Positions 50,269 to 61,486 are shown, counted from the stretch's first letter. The stretch: DNA of 64,000 nt from Lethocerus indicus (GCA_019843655.1 JACDQD010000005.1:32126954-32190953); one strand, 5' to 3'. Notes: a model not told the origin generated them from the letters alone. Numbers and translations: made by a program.

Positions 50269-50582
50269 TGATATACCTGTTTTGTGGTCTGCGAGGGGTT
50301 GGAATACTGTGATGTTTCTGTCTCCTCTCGCCGGTTTGGTCTTTTGCTAGACCGACGTTTCGGCCGCTCGCCATCTTCAGTAGCGCTGCGTCAGTCAATG
50401 TCGGCACTTTGGATGTTCTTTGGGCATACTTGAGCTAATTTCCAAATCGCCCAAATCACAGTGGGCGGTGAGGATGCCCAAAAGACACCAAAGTGTTGAC
50501 AGTGATTAACGCAGCGCTACTGAAGAACCGGTCTGGCAAAGACCAAACCGGGCGAGAGGAGACAGAAAATCACGAACCTACA
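50269..50582 (+). mobile_element. Palindromic element (Pal family), copy 8, with exact 13-bp target duplication
   Basis: GTCCTGAGGGACT occurs exactly at 50256-50268 and again at 50583-50595, directly flanking the element. The left end is TGATATACCTGTTTTGTGG and the right end AATCACGAACCTACA. The arms pair over most of the element, but the right core lacks the GGCGAGCGGCC part. This copy defines the element boundaries together with those at 56833 and 60501. Confidence 0.85.
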
Positions 50583-50855
50583 GTCCTGAGGGACTGTGTT
50601 CCCCGTTTAATTTAAATGTTTTTCACGACGCTTTCAGCGCCGATTCCTGTCCGATAGGAGTGAATCGGAAAAAGCCTCAGTTCGTGACTGAGGAGCCCGA
50701 CTCGAGAACCTACAAAGACGACGACGAAAAAAAAAGAAAATTAATGTTGGGGCGCCAGACGAAATTTCACAATTTTCGTGAAATTCACCCCGGGCCCCGA
50801 AAGTCAGGCTCGACGGAATTTCGTGATCACGATTCCTGCGGGAAAGACAATTGCC

Positions 50856-50858
<3 letters not shown>

Positions 50859-50886
<28 letters not shown>
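50859..50886. repeat. (AG)n microsatellite
   Basis: Fourteen AG units followed by purine-rich DNA to about 50925. Confidence 0.9.
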
Positions 50887-50889
<3 letters not shown>

Positions 50890-53800
50890 GAGAAGGAGAA
50901 ATAGAGAGAAAGAGGGATGGGAACAAGGAGGCAGCATCGGGTTCACTTTAATTGGATCAGACTGTATAACACAGAAGGAAATAATGACCTTCGTGTGAAC
51001 TTCGTAATTAAATATCACAATGTCGTAGGGCGATATCAGCATTTTTTCTGGTCCCTGTGTTCGTTGCTCGACCGGACTGGTCCTTTAAAATGAACGAACT
51101 AATTTATTTCATCAACGAGTCGGTTCCACAACCGTCAACGCTATCCTATGCACATTTCTTATGCATCCAAATCTAGACCGGTTTCTGATTCTCGTAAAAT
51201 AACAGTGGGTTGATTAACTCGTTCGCTACCAAACCGTACACAGATATGTGACAGATATTTTGCACAATTTACAAAGGCACATTTGAACAAGTGAGTATTG
51301 AGACAAAATTTTAAGTGCTAAAAGAAGTCTGTACTCGGTCCGCTCTCGCATTAGATTATTTAGAGTATAGTTAAATTTAAAAGGAAAAGTTTAAATTATT
51401 AAAATTGATACGGGAGTAGCTAGATATAAGCGAGCTATAGAAATTATTATTACATTTAATATTTTTTAACGGAAACATATCTCTCGACAAAATGACGAAT
51501 TTTCGTACAATAAAATGAATTTCGTATCGATAAATTGTATTTATATTTTTTTTTGTCTTACAATCAATTTCTTCTAATTTAATGCGACACATATATGCGA
51601 CACGTGGGTTTAGTTTTTATCTCTAGGCCGGCGTCAAATATTTGTGTCAGTTTAAAAAAAATACTTATTTTACTTTCTATTAAACTGTTCTAAATAGACA
51701 CACGTAAAATCTATTCCAATTTATTTCATATAATTGCGAAAAAAATCTCGGGCTACGGTGGATATTTTCTCCAGAAGACCCTGGTCTCGGAGGACCGATT
51801 TAATACATTGAAATTGGCGTGAAAAATATGTACCTTCAACGTACAGAGTTCTGCTCAATTATGATTTATAGAGAAATACAGTACACGTGTACGAAATAAT
51901 AGATATTATTCTGTAAATTGACCGTAAACACTGTGCCGTATAAAAAACTCCCAACAACCGTGAACTTAGCTCCGTTTCATTGAAATGCAAATTCTCTAAT
52001 TGATTTACCAGTCGGGCTCAATTAGGTCCGGAACGCCGGTCGGTATAAGTAACTCTCTGTTGGATATTGGAAATTTTCGGTTGTCCGAAGTCCGAAGTTC
52101 AAGCTGTTTCAAGTGGAAAGTTGGACTTTCCACGCGGTCGGCCGCCGGGCCCCGCCGCGTTATGTTAATAATACGGGTTGAATTAATATTATTTATAGGC
52201 CGGTACACATGCGGCAGATGTAGGGGGATGGAGGGGGGGGCGCTAGAATTGACCCATCCATATTTATGAAGAGGTCGCAGTTTATTTACACAGGAACGAC
52301 CTTTTTTCCACTTCGGTTGAACAAGTTTCCCCCCCCCCGGCTACTATAATTTTTTTTTCTGTTTTTTAATTTGTCGTACTCACCTTTCTGGATTTTTTTT
52401 TATCCACCCGGGTAATAATAACCTACGGGGTTTTTAAATGAACCGAAGTTTTCTCAAAAAAAAAAAGGATTTAGCGCTGCAGCAACAGTGAAAACATTCC
52501 CTCCTATTATGTGTCATAAAATTATAACTTCAGTTTCGTCAATACAGCCCCCAGTGGATGATTACGAGAGAAATACAGAAGTGAATGTCGGTAATCATTT
52601 CATGATATTCGTGTCGCCTTTGTTGAGTTGGACATTGAACCTCACGGAAATGAAATATGTGACATCCGAGAAAAACAGTTCGTTGTACAGGGTTCGGTCA
52701 GTACGTTCCTGTACAGTGTCAACTGTACGAAATTTATGAGATTTACGAAATTGCGGTTGATTCCAGAGGGGTTGGGTCAATCTCCATTCCTACGGTGACG
52801 GTTAAAATGGTAATTCGTGGTGTAGCGAGAAATCCGCCGATATCGATTCACAGAATCGAAGTTTATATCGCGCCCGTAATCCGAAGTCTGATCGATACAG
52901 ACGGAATTTTTTTTTTTTTTGAACTAAAAACCCGTCCCGCGTTGCGGTTTCGCGCCACCGTAAATTTTACGGCCGTACGAAGAGAGCGGGCAACGAATTG
53001 TCGGTTTAAGCTCGGCCAAGTTGAACGGAAGGCCTCAAAGTCGGCATATATATCTTGCGGCATTAGGCGTTCGGCCGAATGAAATATCGGGGCGATCCAG
53101 GTTCCAGGTTCCCGGCAATCGCTATAATAATATAACTATAAACCCCTTCGATGGATATCTCTTAATCCGGCTCCGGGTAGCGGCCGCGGAATTTTCATAT
53201 TTTCCGTGTTGGATTTTTTTTTATTTTTTTATTTTTATTTGGATCGTGTCCAAACAGTGGTCGATGCGGCTATAAATTCCTGGCCGGGGGCCCTCACCAG
53301 AGCACATCGCCCTGAAACCCGAGGGAAATTCTCACATGGGAGAGAACTCAGAGGGGAGGAAACAGGTGGAAAAACGATTGATAAACAAGTTTTTCCACCA
53401 ATTTTCACTTCAAAATAATAGTGATACTTCAGGAAATATGTTCGCCAGTCCACGATAGTTGGAACAGCATTGCGATTTCGGTGACTCCAATTGAACTATA
53501 TAACAGTTTAGGTCGTCTCGCCACCGAAACTGGCTTTCCGCCAGTGTATAGATTTTGCGATCCACCGGCCTTTTAATCAATTTCATTTCATTCAATTGCA
53601 TTCGCGTCAACATCGGCGGAGGGTCATACGACGGCGGCGGACGCGGACCTCGCAATGAGGAAAAACCCCGGGCAAAAAAAACCCTTCCCGCAAGTGATCT
53701 CTTAACAGGTTCTCGGGTTCACGAGGACCCTACTGGGCTCATGAGGGGGATGAGTTCCCCCCCGCCTCTGTAGATGAGCTCATGCTCTCCACTCCGGCGG

Positions 53801-53993
53801 TTTGACTGTTGGAACCGGGTAATTCGTCCGAGGGTTTTTTGCCGGTCGGCCGGTCGCGTTTTTTTTTCTTTTCCCACTAATTTCTCTAACGGTCCCGTGC
53901 GCGTAAAGTGCGCAAAGCCCTCACAGACAGATGGAGAAGGCCACCGGTGTTATACGCGGACAGGTATTGGCGTGGGGCGGCTCGGGTCTAATT

Positions 53994-54010
53994 GGGGGGG
54001 GGGGGGGGGG
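53994..54010. repeat. G homopolymer, 17 bases
   Basis: The longest of many G or C runs of eight or more in this window (others near 4870, 12339, 15983, 19491, 35849, 38317, 40371 and 41391). Confidence 0.9.
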
Positions 54011-56832
54011 TTTCGTTGGGGATGGTCGTTAGCGCGCCCCTAGGTGTGCCATCCACCGCCTGAAGTATCCGACCACCAATTACCTCGGGGAAAGTACGAA
54101 AAACACCCTCCTCCTCCTCCTCCCCTCCTCCCTTCTGTTTCAATACGAGATGGGGAAAAATTGAGGCACGTCGTTCCGCCCCGAAAGCCCGCGGCTAATG
54201 GCACCTCTAGGTGATGGAAAATTAGTGTGGGGGGGGGGAGTCGGGTGGAAAAAAAACGTTTTTGGGAAATGCGAGAAACGTGCAAAAAAAAAAGGAAAAT
54301 TTGGGTATACGGAGGGGTGGCCTGAAGTGCATCTGCCCCATCGCCCATCGCCAACAAACAAACAACATTTTATATCATCCAGAGAACGTTAGTTAATTAC
54401 TCCGAGCAGCGATAATAATAACATTAACTCAGTAACACTCCGCTGAATTCGGCGATTCGTACAACGCAACAAGTACAGTTAACGATAATCATTATTTCAG
54501 ATTTACAATTTCATTTTATCTCGCCAAAAGATATTGTCCGTATATACTTTATACATTATGAGATGCATAATACAACTACAAGATACCGCATAATTAGCTT
54601 GCCGTCTTAGAGTTTAACTAGACAGCACGTGCATACTGATGAATAAATTGTTAAGTGTTCTTTGGAAGAAAGAAAAAAATTAAGGGTACTTTTCTCACGG
54701 AAAACGTTGCTACAATAACAACCCTCGGCGGAGGTCGTCTCCCGGTCTAAAGGGATGAAATTAGGCCGCCGCCCCAGGCATCAGTTAATCCCTTCGGTAA
54801 CACATAATAAGTTGTGTATTGGGGACCGCCCCTCCCCAAGAGGGTAATACTAATCCTTTGTTGTGTGCGGATTATGTGGGATGGGCCCCCATCCGTACCC
54901 CTTCCACCCCGGAATCCAAAATACTCTCGCCGGCGACTGCCGCTAATTTGCTATCTGTCGGTGTCGGTATTCGGCCCTGGGGCGCAGTAATCCTTCAATT
55001 TGGTTGGGAAACTCGAGGCCCAAATCCTTAGTAGGAAGGGGCACGGGATTAGTCCCCAGTGATAATCCCCCCGGGCGGGGGGCGGATAGGGGGGGGCGTT
55101 CCCCTCCGCGCGTAATAATTCGCCCTAAGGGTCGGCCCCACATCCCATCCCCCCGGTATAAACCTTATAATTGTTGACCCTCTTATTTCTCCAAAATTGC
55201 CATTGAGCTGTGTTTAAACGCCCTCCTGGATGAATTTCAAGAAAATTTTACAATTCCATGCTGTAAAAAACTGTTGGAAAATTATGCAATATTTCTGGTT
55301 ACGCCGTCGCGTTTCAACCACTTTATCTCGGCATACGTGAGCGCCGCGCGGCTGCACTTTGTGTACGGTTAAAGTTCAAATGACAAAAAAAAAGAAGTTT
55401 CTACAACGACCGCCTGTCAACAATATTCCTATTTTTTAACGCAATTATTTTTGCCGAACTATATTCGCGCGTTCGGCCGTGGCGTTGTTTTTTAGTGGCA
55501 AAAGAATGTTTTAATGTTACGACAAGAGTTGTACAAGCCGGACAGAGTTTTATTCCAGCCGTATTTCTTATTTAACAATGCTTATATTATCGCTTAAGAG
55601 ACCGATTTAGATTAGGAATATCAACAGAGGGGAGAGCGACCCTTCGCGCTAATTAACTCGTATTTCCTCGTCTTCCTTCCGAACCTTTATTGTTCTTTCG
55701 CGTGCTTCATTCAGTCCTCTCTCCAGTCGCTCTTTGCCTCCACCTCGGCGTTACAGCGTCATTATTATACTTTTCTCCTCCGACAATCTTTTCATTTTAA
55801 TTGGGGGTTCGAACAGAGCGGCTCGTGTCGCCCGAATTGCGGCGAAAAACCGGGATGGCCGGCTACCAATTCGAAATTCCCCGATATGGTTTTTATTGAA
55901 CGATCTTTCACTGTTTACGAGGCCAAACAACGTGAGCGTGACTCGGCCGAAACGTCACGAAACGTGTTCTACGTTCAGATAAGCCGGCTGGATAGAGGCG
56001 CCCCGACGACTACACTTCAAATTTTTGAAAAAATCAGTTTTTTTATACGAGAGGTTTTGTACGAGAGGAACTTGTAGTACAACGACAGTTCCGAAGGGAT
56101 AGGTCTGCATATCACGAAGGAGGTCCCAAGACACTCCAAAACCGGTCTACGCTCAGATGGATGTCGTTGGAGAGAAAATATACAGGAACGGGTTCCAGGT
56201 ATGAAGTTCAGGAAATCTGACTGCCTATAAAGTCGCTGACAGGTCCGAAGGGATTTACCCCGGGGAATTGCCTACCGGGCCGTAAAATCATTTACGGAGA
56301 TACAAATATGGATGTTATGGCGCACCTGGCAACCCGACAGAAGCCGGGCGGGGGGGGCCCATAAACGCTCGACGCGTAAATCCCTGGAAATCGAAGCATC
56401 CACCACACCCCCAACATAGCTACCGGCCCATTAGGAGCGCGCCCCCTCCCCCATAACACACGTGCTTTCTACGTGGCCGACACTACAAATGGTAAATTCA
56501 AAGTACCAGGGGGAGGGTGGAATTCAGAGTCAGAGGAGGTGGGACAACAGCGTTTCGTATTTTGGTAGGTGTCCCCCCCACAAATAAATAGGTAGTTGTG
56601 CGTGTCGTTACCCATAACGGCCATTACCATAACCGCTGTTCGGCGGCCGAACGCGTTGATGGTACCATCGGGTACCAAGAAGATGGTTTCAACGTTTGGC
56701 ATATCTGTTCCATCCGTACCGGCGGACAGAATAAATTAAAATATTTGTAAATTAATTGGTTGGTTTAAGGTGTTTCTGGTCTCCATCGAACTCTGATAAT
56801 ATTTAACTGGAATATATAAAAAGTTAGGTTGA

Positions 56833-57134
56833 CCGTAGGTCTGTGGCGTTTCTGTCTCCTATCGCCGGTTCGGTCTTTCGCCAGCCCGGGGTTTCGGCCG
56901 CTCGCCATCTTCAGTAGCGCTGTGTCAGTCACTGGTGTTGGCATTTTGGATGTACAAGTGACAGTGACACAGTGCAGTGGGGATGACGTCCCCCGAAAAA
57001 CATGCCGCAGTGCCGCGACAGTGACTGACACAGCGCTACTGAAGACGGCGAGCAACCGAAACCGGTCTAGCAGAAGAGCAAACCGGCGAGAGGAGACAAA
57101 CCTACGGTATTCCTCTCGGCAAAACAGGTATTTT
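56833..57134 (-). mobile_element. Palindromic element (Pal family), copy 9, with 13-14 bp target duplication
   Basis: Left flank AAAAGTTAGGTTGA (56819-56832) and right flank AAAAGTAGGTTGA (57135-57147) differ by one T. The element begins CCGTAGGTCTGTGGCG and ends CAAAACAGGTATTTT, so its T-end is on the right. The arms include GGTTTCGGCCGCTCGCCATC and ACTGAAGACGGCGAGCAACC. Confidence 0.85.
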
Positions 57135-57701
57135 AAAAGTAGGTTGAATTGGTATATGAGAAGAATAATAATTTTAAGTGGGTTGAAATATCTACTATCG
57201 CGGTCGACTGTTGAGATAATTTGTTAATCGCCTATAAGTTTTTTCCCGGCTTAATCTCCCCGACGTCCGTTACGTCGGCGGCGTCGGCCGAAAAGCGTCA
57301 ATACGTCAACGTGTCGACAACGCCGGGACAGATAGGTTTTCTTCGTAAAGTCCAGTACGTGCCTACGCCGGATAAGAGGCTCCGCACCGCACCGCCCTTC
57401 GACGATTCCCGTTTCACTTTTCTCTCGTCCGATTTATGCAACGACCGTGCGGGAGTGAGTTATCGGAGTTATGAAAGCGGCGAGGAAAACCCCGTAGGAA
57501 AATTGCCCCTTCGAGGAAAATTATGCGGCGCGCCCCCGTTCACGTAATCGGCGTTATGAAACTGACCGATAGACGAATGTCAGATTCAATTGATTTCGCC
57601 TTCTCTAACGTCGAACGTTAGTAATCTTTTACTAGTTTTCCCCAGGAACTATTGTCGTCCGCAAGGAAAACCAATTTCGCGCGCGCACATCCGTGAATAT
57701 A

Positions 57702-58082
57702 TTTGGTTGGCAACTAAGTAATTGCGGATTTCACATCTTTGCACAGATGGAAGCCGTGGATGTCCCAGTGTTGAACTATGGCGATCCGAATCGTTTAACG
57801 GCCTTTATTCGGTCATCGTCGACCTCAACCGGACGTCCAGAGCGCTCCTCGTCTTTTAAAAAAAAATCCCCGGAATTTTGCTAACCGTTACACAGTATAC
57901 AACTTTTTATGGGCCTTCGAGGCGTTAACACCTTTGCGATAATGCTCACTTTGGTTCACCATGAATGTTTCAGAAAGGACCAAATAATGACGTATCGAAG
58001 AATCTTATCTGTGCAAAGATGTTGACGTACTTATTTGCCATATTTGTCGGTGAATTCCGCATTTACTTAGTTGCCAACCCAA
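57702..58082. mobile_element. Mariner-derived MITE, subgroup B, best preserved
   Basis: Begins TTTGGTTGGCAACTAAGTAA and ends TTTACTTAGTTGCCAACCCAA, with TA at 57700-57701 and 58083-58084. The inverted repeat extends inward through CATCTTTGCACAGAT and ATCTGTGCAAAGATG. At 381 bp it is the longest of the family here, yet has no transposase frame. It shares ATGTTTCAGAAAGGACC with the copy at 36325. It ends 168 bp before the last T-box exon. Confidence 0.9.
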
Positions 58083-58250
58083 TAATAGAAGGGAAATTAA
58101 AAATCTCCAATGACCCAAAGTACCTTTCTGTATGCCTACTGACCTAAACGGGAAAGCGAAATAGTTCCGGCTTAGGATTGCAGGCGAAGTATCCGTCTTT
58201 ACAGTTGGAGCATAATATGAGAGAAATAATGGTACGGTTATGGATTGCAG

Positions 58251-58734
58251 GGACCCGATGGACATGATGCTGATGGAGCAGCACTTCTTGAGGTCGCCGC
58301 TGAGGCTCTACTCGGAGATGGACGTGGAGAACAACAACGGTGGGGGTGGGGGCGGTGGCGGGGGCTGTTGGGGGCCCGGCATGCTGGAGAAGGCGAGGGC
58401 CCTCTATCCAGGCGGCCTGCTGGTCCACCACCACCACCACCCGGGGGCCAGGGCGGGGGCCGTCGGCGGGCCTCTCGCCGGCCACCTCTGGGCCACCACC
58501 GCCGCCACAGCCCACTGGGCCGCCGCCGCCGCCGCAGCAGCCGCCGCCGCCGCCGGCCCCGGAGGGCCCCCGCCGCCGGGCCTCTCCCTGGGCCTGGGGC
58601 CGCTGCCCCCCAGACCTCCCCAACTGACCCCGCCCACGACACCCTCCTCCTCGGGCTCACCCTCGCCCTCCCCCAGGCCGCTCTCCCATCGCTACAGCCC
58701 CTATCACATCCAGGCCTCGCCAGCCAGGAACTGA
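58251..58734 (+). CDS. T-box gene last coding exon: C-terminal tail and stop
   Basis: The first base completes the Arg split with exon C, then 160 codons run to TGA at 58732. It starts DPMDMMLMEQHFLRSPLRLY, following directly on RLTDFDR as in midline/H15-type proteins. The tail is low complexity: nine Gly after VENNN, a HHHHH run, twelve Ala (GCC/GCA codons), Pro-rich stretches, PPTTPSSSGSPSPSPRP, and the end HRYSPYHIQASPARN. The exon is strongly GC-rich, which also produces long overlapping frames on both strands that are not genes. Such tails usually act in transcriptional activation or repression and evolve fast; no specific cofactor motif is recognised. The acceptor is ATGGATTGCAG. Confidence 0.93.
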
Positions 58735-58798
58735 ACATCCCACCTACCCCTTAGAGATAGCTAACTTATATTTATTTCGCGGAAAGGCGAGTTTTATA

Positions 58799-58804
58799 AA
58801 TAAA
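58799..58804 (+). terminator. Polyadenylation signal AATAAA, proximal
   Basis: First AATAAA after the stop codon, 65 bp downstream. A second, at 58861-58866, follows 62 bp later. Confidence 0.45.
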
Positions 58805-59307
58805 TGTGTGCTTACACCGAGAGGTTTTACTACGTCCGATTATATGTTTTATTACCAAATAATAAAAATGTAGTCATGAACTTAATATTGAAAACCTAGT
58901 ACTGGACAAATAATTACATACTTTTTTTTGACGTTCCGAAAGTATACACTTGGTGTCCTCCGTACTATATTCATTCAAATCGGATAGTCGGGCGGAAGTG
59001 GACCCGGTGAACTCAAAAATGCGTATTCACTGAGTAATTTTTGTCTTCCCTCGGCAAGTTTCTTAAAACCTTTCGTTGTAAACGCTCAAAGTGTCACCGG
59101 CGGTCAGTGAACGTCCCAGGAACGCGCTTCACGAAAAATTCGACGACGGAATTCGGGACGTCCACTGACGCCGAAGTCGGCACAGCCTACGTTGAGTACT
59201 CTAAATAGTCATGAAAAGTCCTTAGAGTACCTAGCCCAATTTATATTTTAAATCGATTCCGTAGTCAATAGGCTGAATATATTAATTTTTTTTTGTTTAT
59301 TTACCTA

Positions 59308-59313
59308 AATAAA
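59308..59313 (+). terminator. Polyadenylation signal AATAAA, alternative
   Basis: AATAAA within CCTAAATAAAATATAGG, about 575 bp after the stop codon. Nothing in the sequence ranks it above or below the other signals. Confidence 0.35.
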
Positions 59314-59474
59314 ATATAGGCGTAAATGAAGTCCCCTTTCTACCCCCCCGCCCCCTGAAGCCCCAGGTCGGCTTAATTTGTGGAGCCGACTAGAATAAGC
59401 CAAAGAAGTTAATCCCTATGTGAAAACAAAAAATGAAACGAAAAAAACATGTAAATATCTAGCGATTAGATGTA

Positions 59475-59480
59475 AATAAA
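59475..59480 (+). terminator. Polyadenylation signal AATAAA, distal
   Basis: AATAAA within TGTAAATAAAACTTC, followed by GTGATTGTCGTTTTT, a GT-rich context typical of a downstream cleavage element. This makes it a good distal candidate. Confidence 0.4.
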
Positions 59481-59597
59481 ACTTCAATTAATCAGTGATT
59501 GTCGTTTTTAAAAATATTACAAAAAAAAGAAATAAATGTTCGTTGGCTGAATAGTATGAGATATTGTTTCTTTCTTTTTCCCTCCCTCTATCACTCT

Positions 59598-59640
59598 CTA
59601 TCCCTCTCTCTCTCTCTCTCTCTCCTCTATCTCTCCCTCT
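59598..59640. repeat. CT-rich microsatellite
   Basis: CT dinucleotide repeats with interruptions, continuing as CTCTATCTCT to about 59650. Confidence 0.9.
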
Positions 59641-60110
59641 ATCTCTCTATCGGCTGGTACAAGTTTCAAAAACTGCAACTGCGAATTTCGTCATTCCAAA
59701 ACTATATTTGATACTGTAGCCAAGTCGAAGAGAAAGACTAAAACGCAGCGTTACATATACACTGTAACGTGCAAAGAGAACGTATAAATATTATATATGT
59801 ACTATATATATATATATATACATATAAGTGTATAAATATAAGTTTGTAATTTTCGACTAATTCCAAAGATATGAATTGTTAATTGAAAACAAAATTAATG
59901 ATTATAGCGGATTTCAGTATTTATTTGTAAATTAGACTTTGTAAGTATATTTTGTTTGTTATTCCTTGCTATTTCTTTTATTTTCCGTCTGTCCCATTAT
60001 TCATTTGTAAATGTGTTCGTTGGGCCAATTATAATAGCGATTTGTATATATAACGTGATTGTGGTGTATATATAATATTATGTATGTATGTCCATTGTGT
60101 ATTTATGGAG

Positions 60111-60115
<5 letters not shown>

Positions 60116-60163
<48 letters not shown>
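60116..60163. repeat. (TA)n microsatellite
   Basis: About 24 TA units. A shorter TA tract lies near 59805-59820. Confidence 0.95.
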
Positions 60164-60168
<5 letters not shown>

Positions 60169-60500
60169 AAAAGTAATATATTCGAAATGAATGGTGAGGA
60201 ACGTTTTTTTTTCACCTTTTTATCTCATTTCATATTCTCTCCAACGTATCCTTTTCCGCACACCTGTCCCCTTACGCTGTGAACGGTTATGCAAATTGTT
60301 AATATTAACATAAATAGCGTAGAAATAGAATCGCGACACTTACGCCAAGGAATTTTTTCTTTGCAGTCCACAATTTAGGAATGACAGCTTCAATATCAAT
60401 ACCAATCAAAAATGACGAATGGTAGTGTAAATGGTAGTAATTATCGGCGCATTTTGCGCAAAAAATGTTGAATTTTGTGGACTGTATGATCTTCAGTTTC

Positions 60501-60811
60501 TGTAGGTTCGTGATGTTTCTGTCTCCTCTCGCCGGTTTGGTCTATTGCCAGACCGGTTTCGGCCGCTCGCCATCTTCAGTAGCGCTGTGTCAGTCACTGT
60601 CAGCACTTTGGATGTCAGTACAAGTGAAAGTGACAGTGGGCAGTGAGGATGCCCAAAAAACATCCAAAGTGCCTAACAGTGACTGACAGCACAGCGCTAC
60701 TGAAGATGGCGAGCGGCCGAAACCCGTTTCTAGCAAAAGACCAAACCGGCGAGAGGAGACAGAAACCTACAGTATTCCAATCCCTCGCAGACAACAAAAC
60801 AGGTATATTAA
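60501..60811 (-). mobile_element. Palindromic element (Pal family), copy 10, reference-quality with exact 12-bp target duplication
   Basis: ATCTTCAGTTTC occurs exactly at 60489-60500 and 60812-60823, flanking the element. It begins TGTAGGTTCGTGATGTTTC and ends CAAAACAGGTATATTAA. The arms pair from CTGTCTCCTCTCGCCGGTTT inward to TTGGATGT / ACATCCAA, around a centre of about 40 bp. Only the last 45 bp at the T-end have no partner in the other arm. There is no coding frame. Confidence 0.9.
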
Positions 60812-60876
60812 ATCTTCAGTTTCATTTTCAATACCAAATCGTCAAGTAAGTCGGTGGAAAACATAGGCATGTTAGT

Positions 60877-61163
60877 TTAATATACCTGTTTTTTGGTCTG
60901 CCAGGGGAATACCGTAGGTTTGCGGCGTTTCTGTCTCCTCTGGCGCTAGACCGGTTTCGGCTGCTCGCCATCTTCAGTAGCGGTGTTTTTCGGGCATCCT
61001 CACACTGCGCTGTCATTCCGAATCCGTTCTTCAACATTTGATCGTAGGAATTATCATATTATTATGCACTGTGACAGTGACACAGTGCAGGTGATGATGC
61101 CCGAAAAAAACGTCCAAAGTGCCGACAGTACTGAAGATGGCGAGCGGCCGAAACCGGTCTAGC
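60877..61163 (+). mobile_element. Palindromic element (Pal family), copy 11
   Basis: Starts with TTAATATACCTGTTTTTTGG only 66 bp after the previous copy and in the opposite orientation. It contains both core arms (GGCTGCTCGCCATCTTCAG and ACTGAAGATGGCGAGCGGCC) with an AT-rich centre near 61010-61065. The right end stops at CCGGTCTAGC. Confidence 0.8.
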
Positions 61164-61261
61164 ATGATGTTAATTTGTGGCAATGCAAAATTAACGACCT
61201 AAATTGAGACCGCAGTAAAAGTTTAGTAAAAGTACACATGGGATGCCTAAGTTACTATCCA

Positions 61262-61421
61262 ACCTAGTGGCGAAGAAGCAACTGATGATGGCGAACAGCT
61301 GAAATCGATCTAGTAACGAATTGGACGTAATCAGACTTTGAAATAAAATTATTGTAAATACAACAAGTAATACACGAAATATACGGTATTAAAACCCCGC
61401 GCAGACCAGAAAACAGGTATT
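61262..61421 (-). mobile_element. Palindromic element (Pal family), copy 12, strongly decayed
   Basis: GATGATGGCGAACAGCTGAA, ATCGATCTAGTAACGAA and the T-end CGCAGACCAGAAAACAGGTA keep the order of a right arm. The left arm is not recognisable. Confidence 0.5.
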
Positions 61422-61486
61422 CAAAAATAACAAGGAAAAATTGTAAGAATAAATGGGAAGGTATCAAAAATAATTATCCATAGCTA

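Larger units (their letters stand above)
37631..58250 (+). other. Intron, 20,620 bp, repeat-rich
   Basis: GTAAGT donor and TATGGATTGCAG acceptor. It contains palindromic-family copies (42004, 43846, 46315, 50269, 56833), a mariner derivative (57702), a piggyBac-like MITE (39771), a dispersed 380-bp repeat (40835) and several microsatellites and long G/C runs. Stretches such as 44030-46300, 46540-50255 and 51000-56800 show no gene or recognised element. The open frame at 57221-57547 is CpG-rich but has no recognisable domain. Confidence 0.9.
58735..59480 (+). other. Probable 3' untranslated region
   Basis: Non-coding and AT-rich after the stop codon, with AATAAA signals at 58799, 58861, 59308 and 59475. 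The real 3' end cannot be chosen without transcript data. If transcription continues, four TGTANATA motifs (59450, 59471, 60043, 60065) would be in the transcript. Confidence 0.65.

Noticed and set aside
57221..57547. CpG-rich 108-codon open frame next to a palindromic element
   Set aside because: No recognisable domain and no splice or start context; inside the last intron.
58144..58754. Several long frames on both strands over the last T-box exon
   Set aside because: They are caused by the GC-rich repetitive codons of the real exon; none has domain support.
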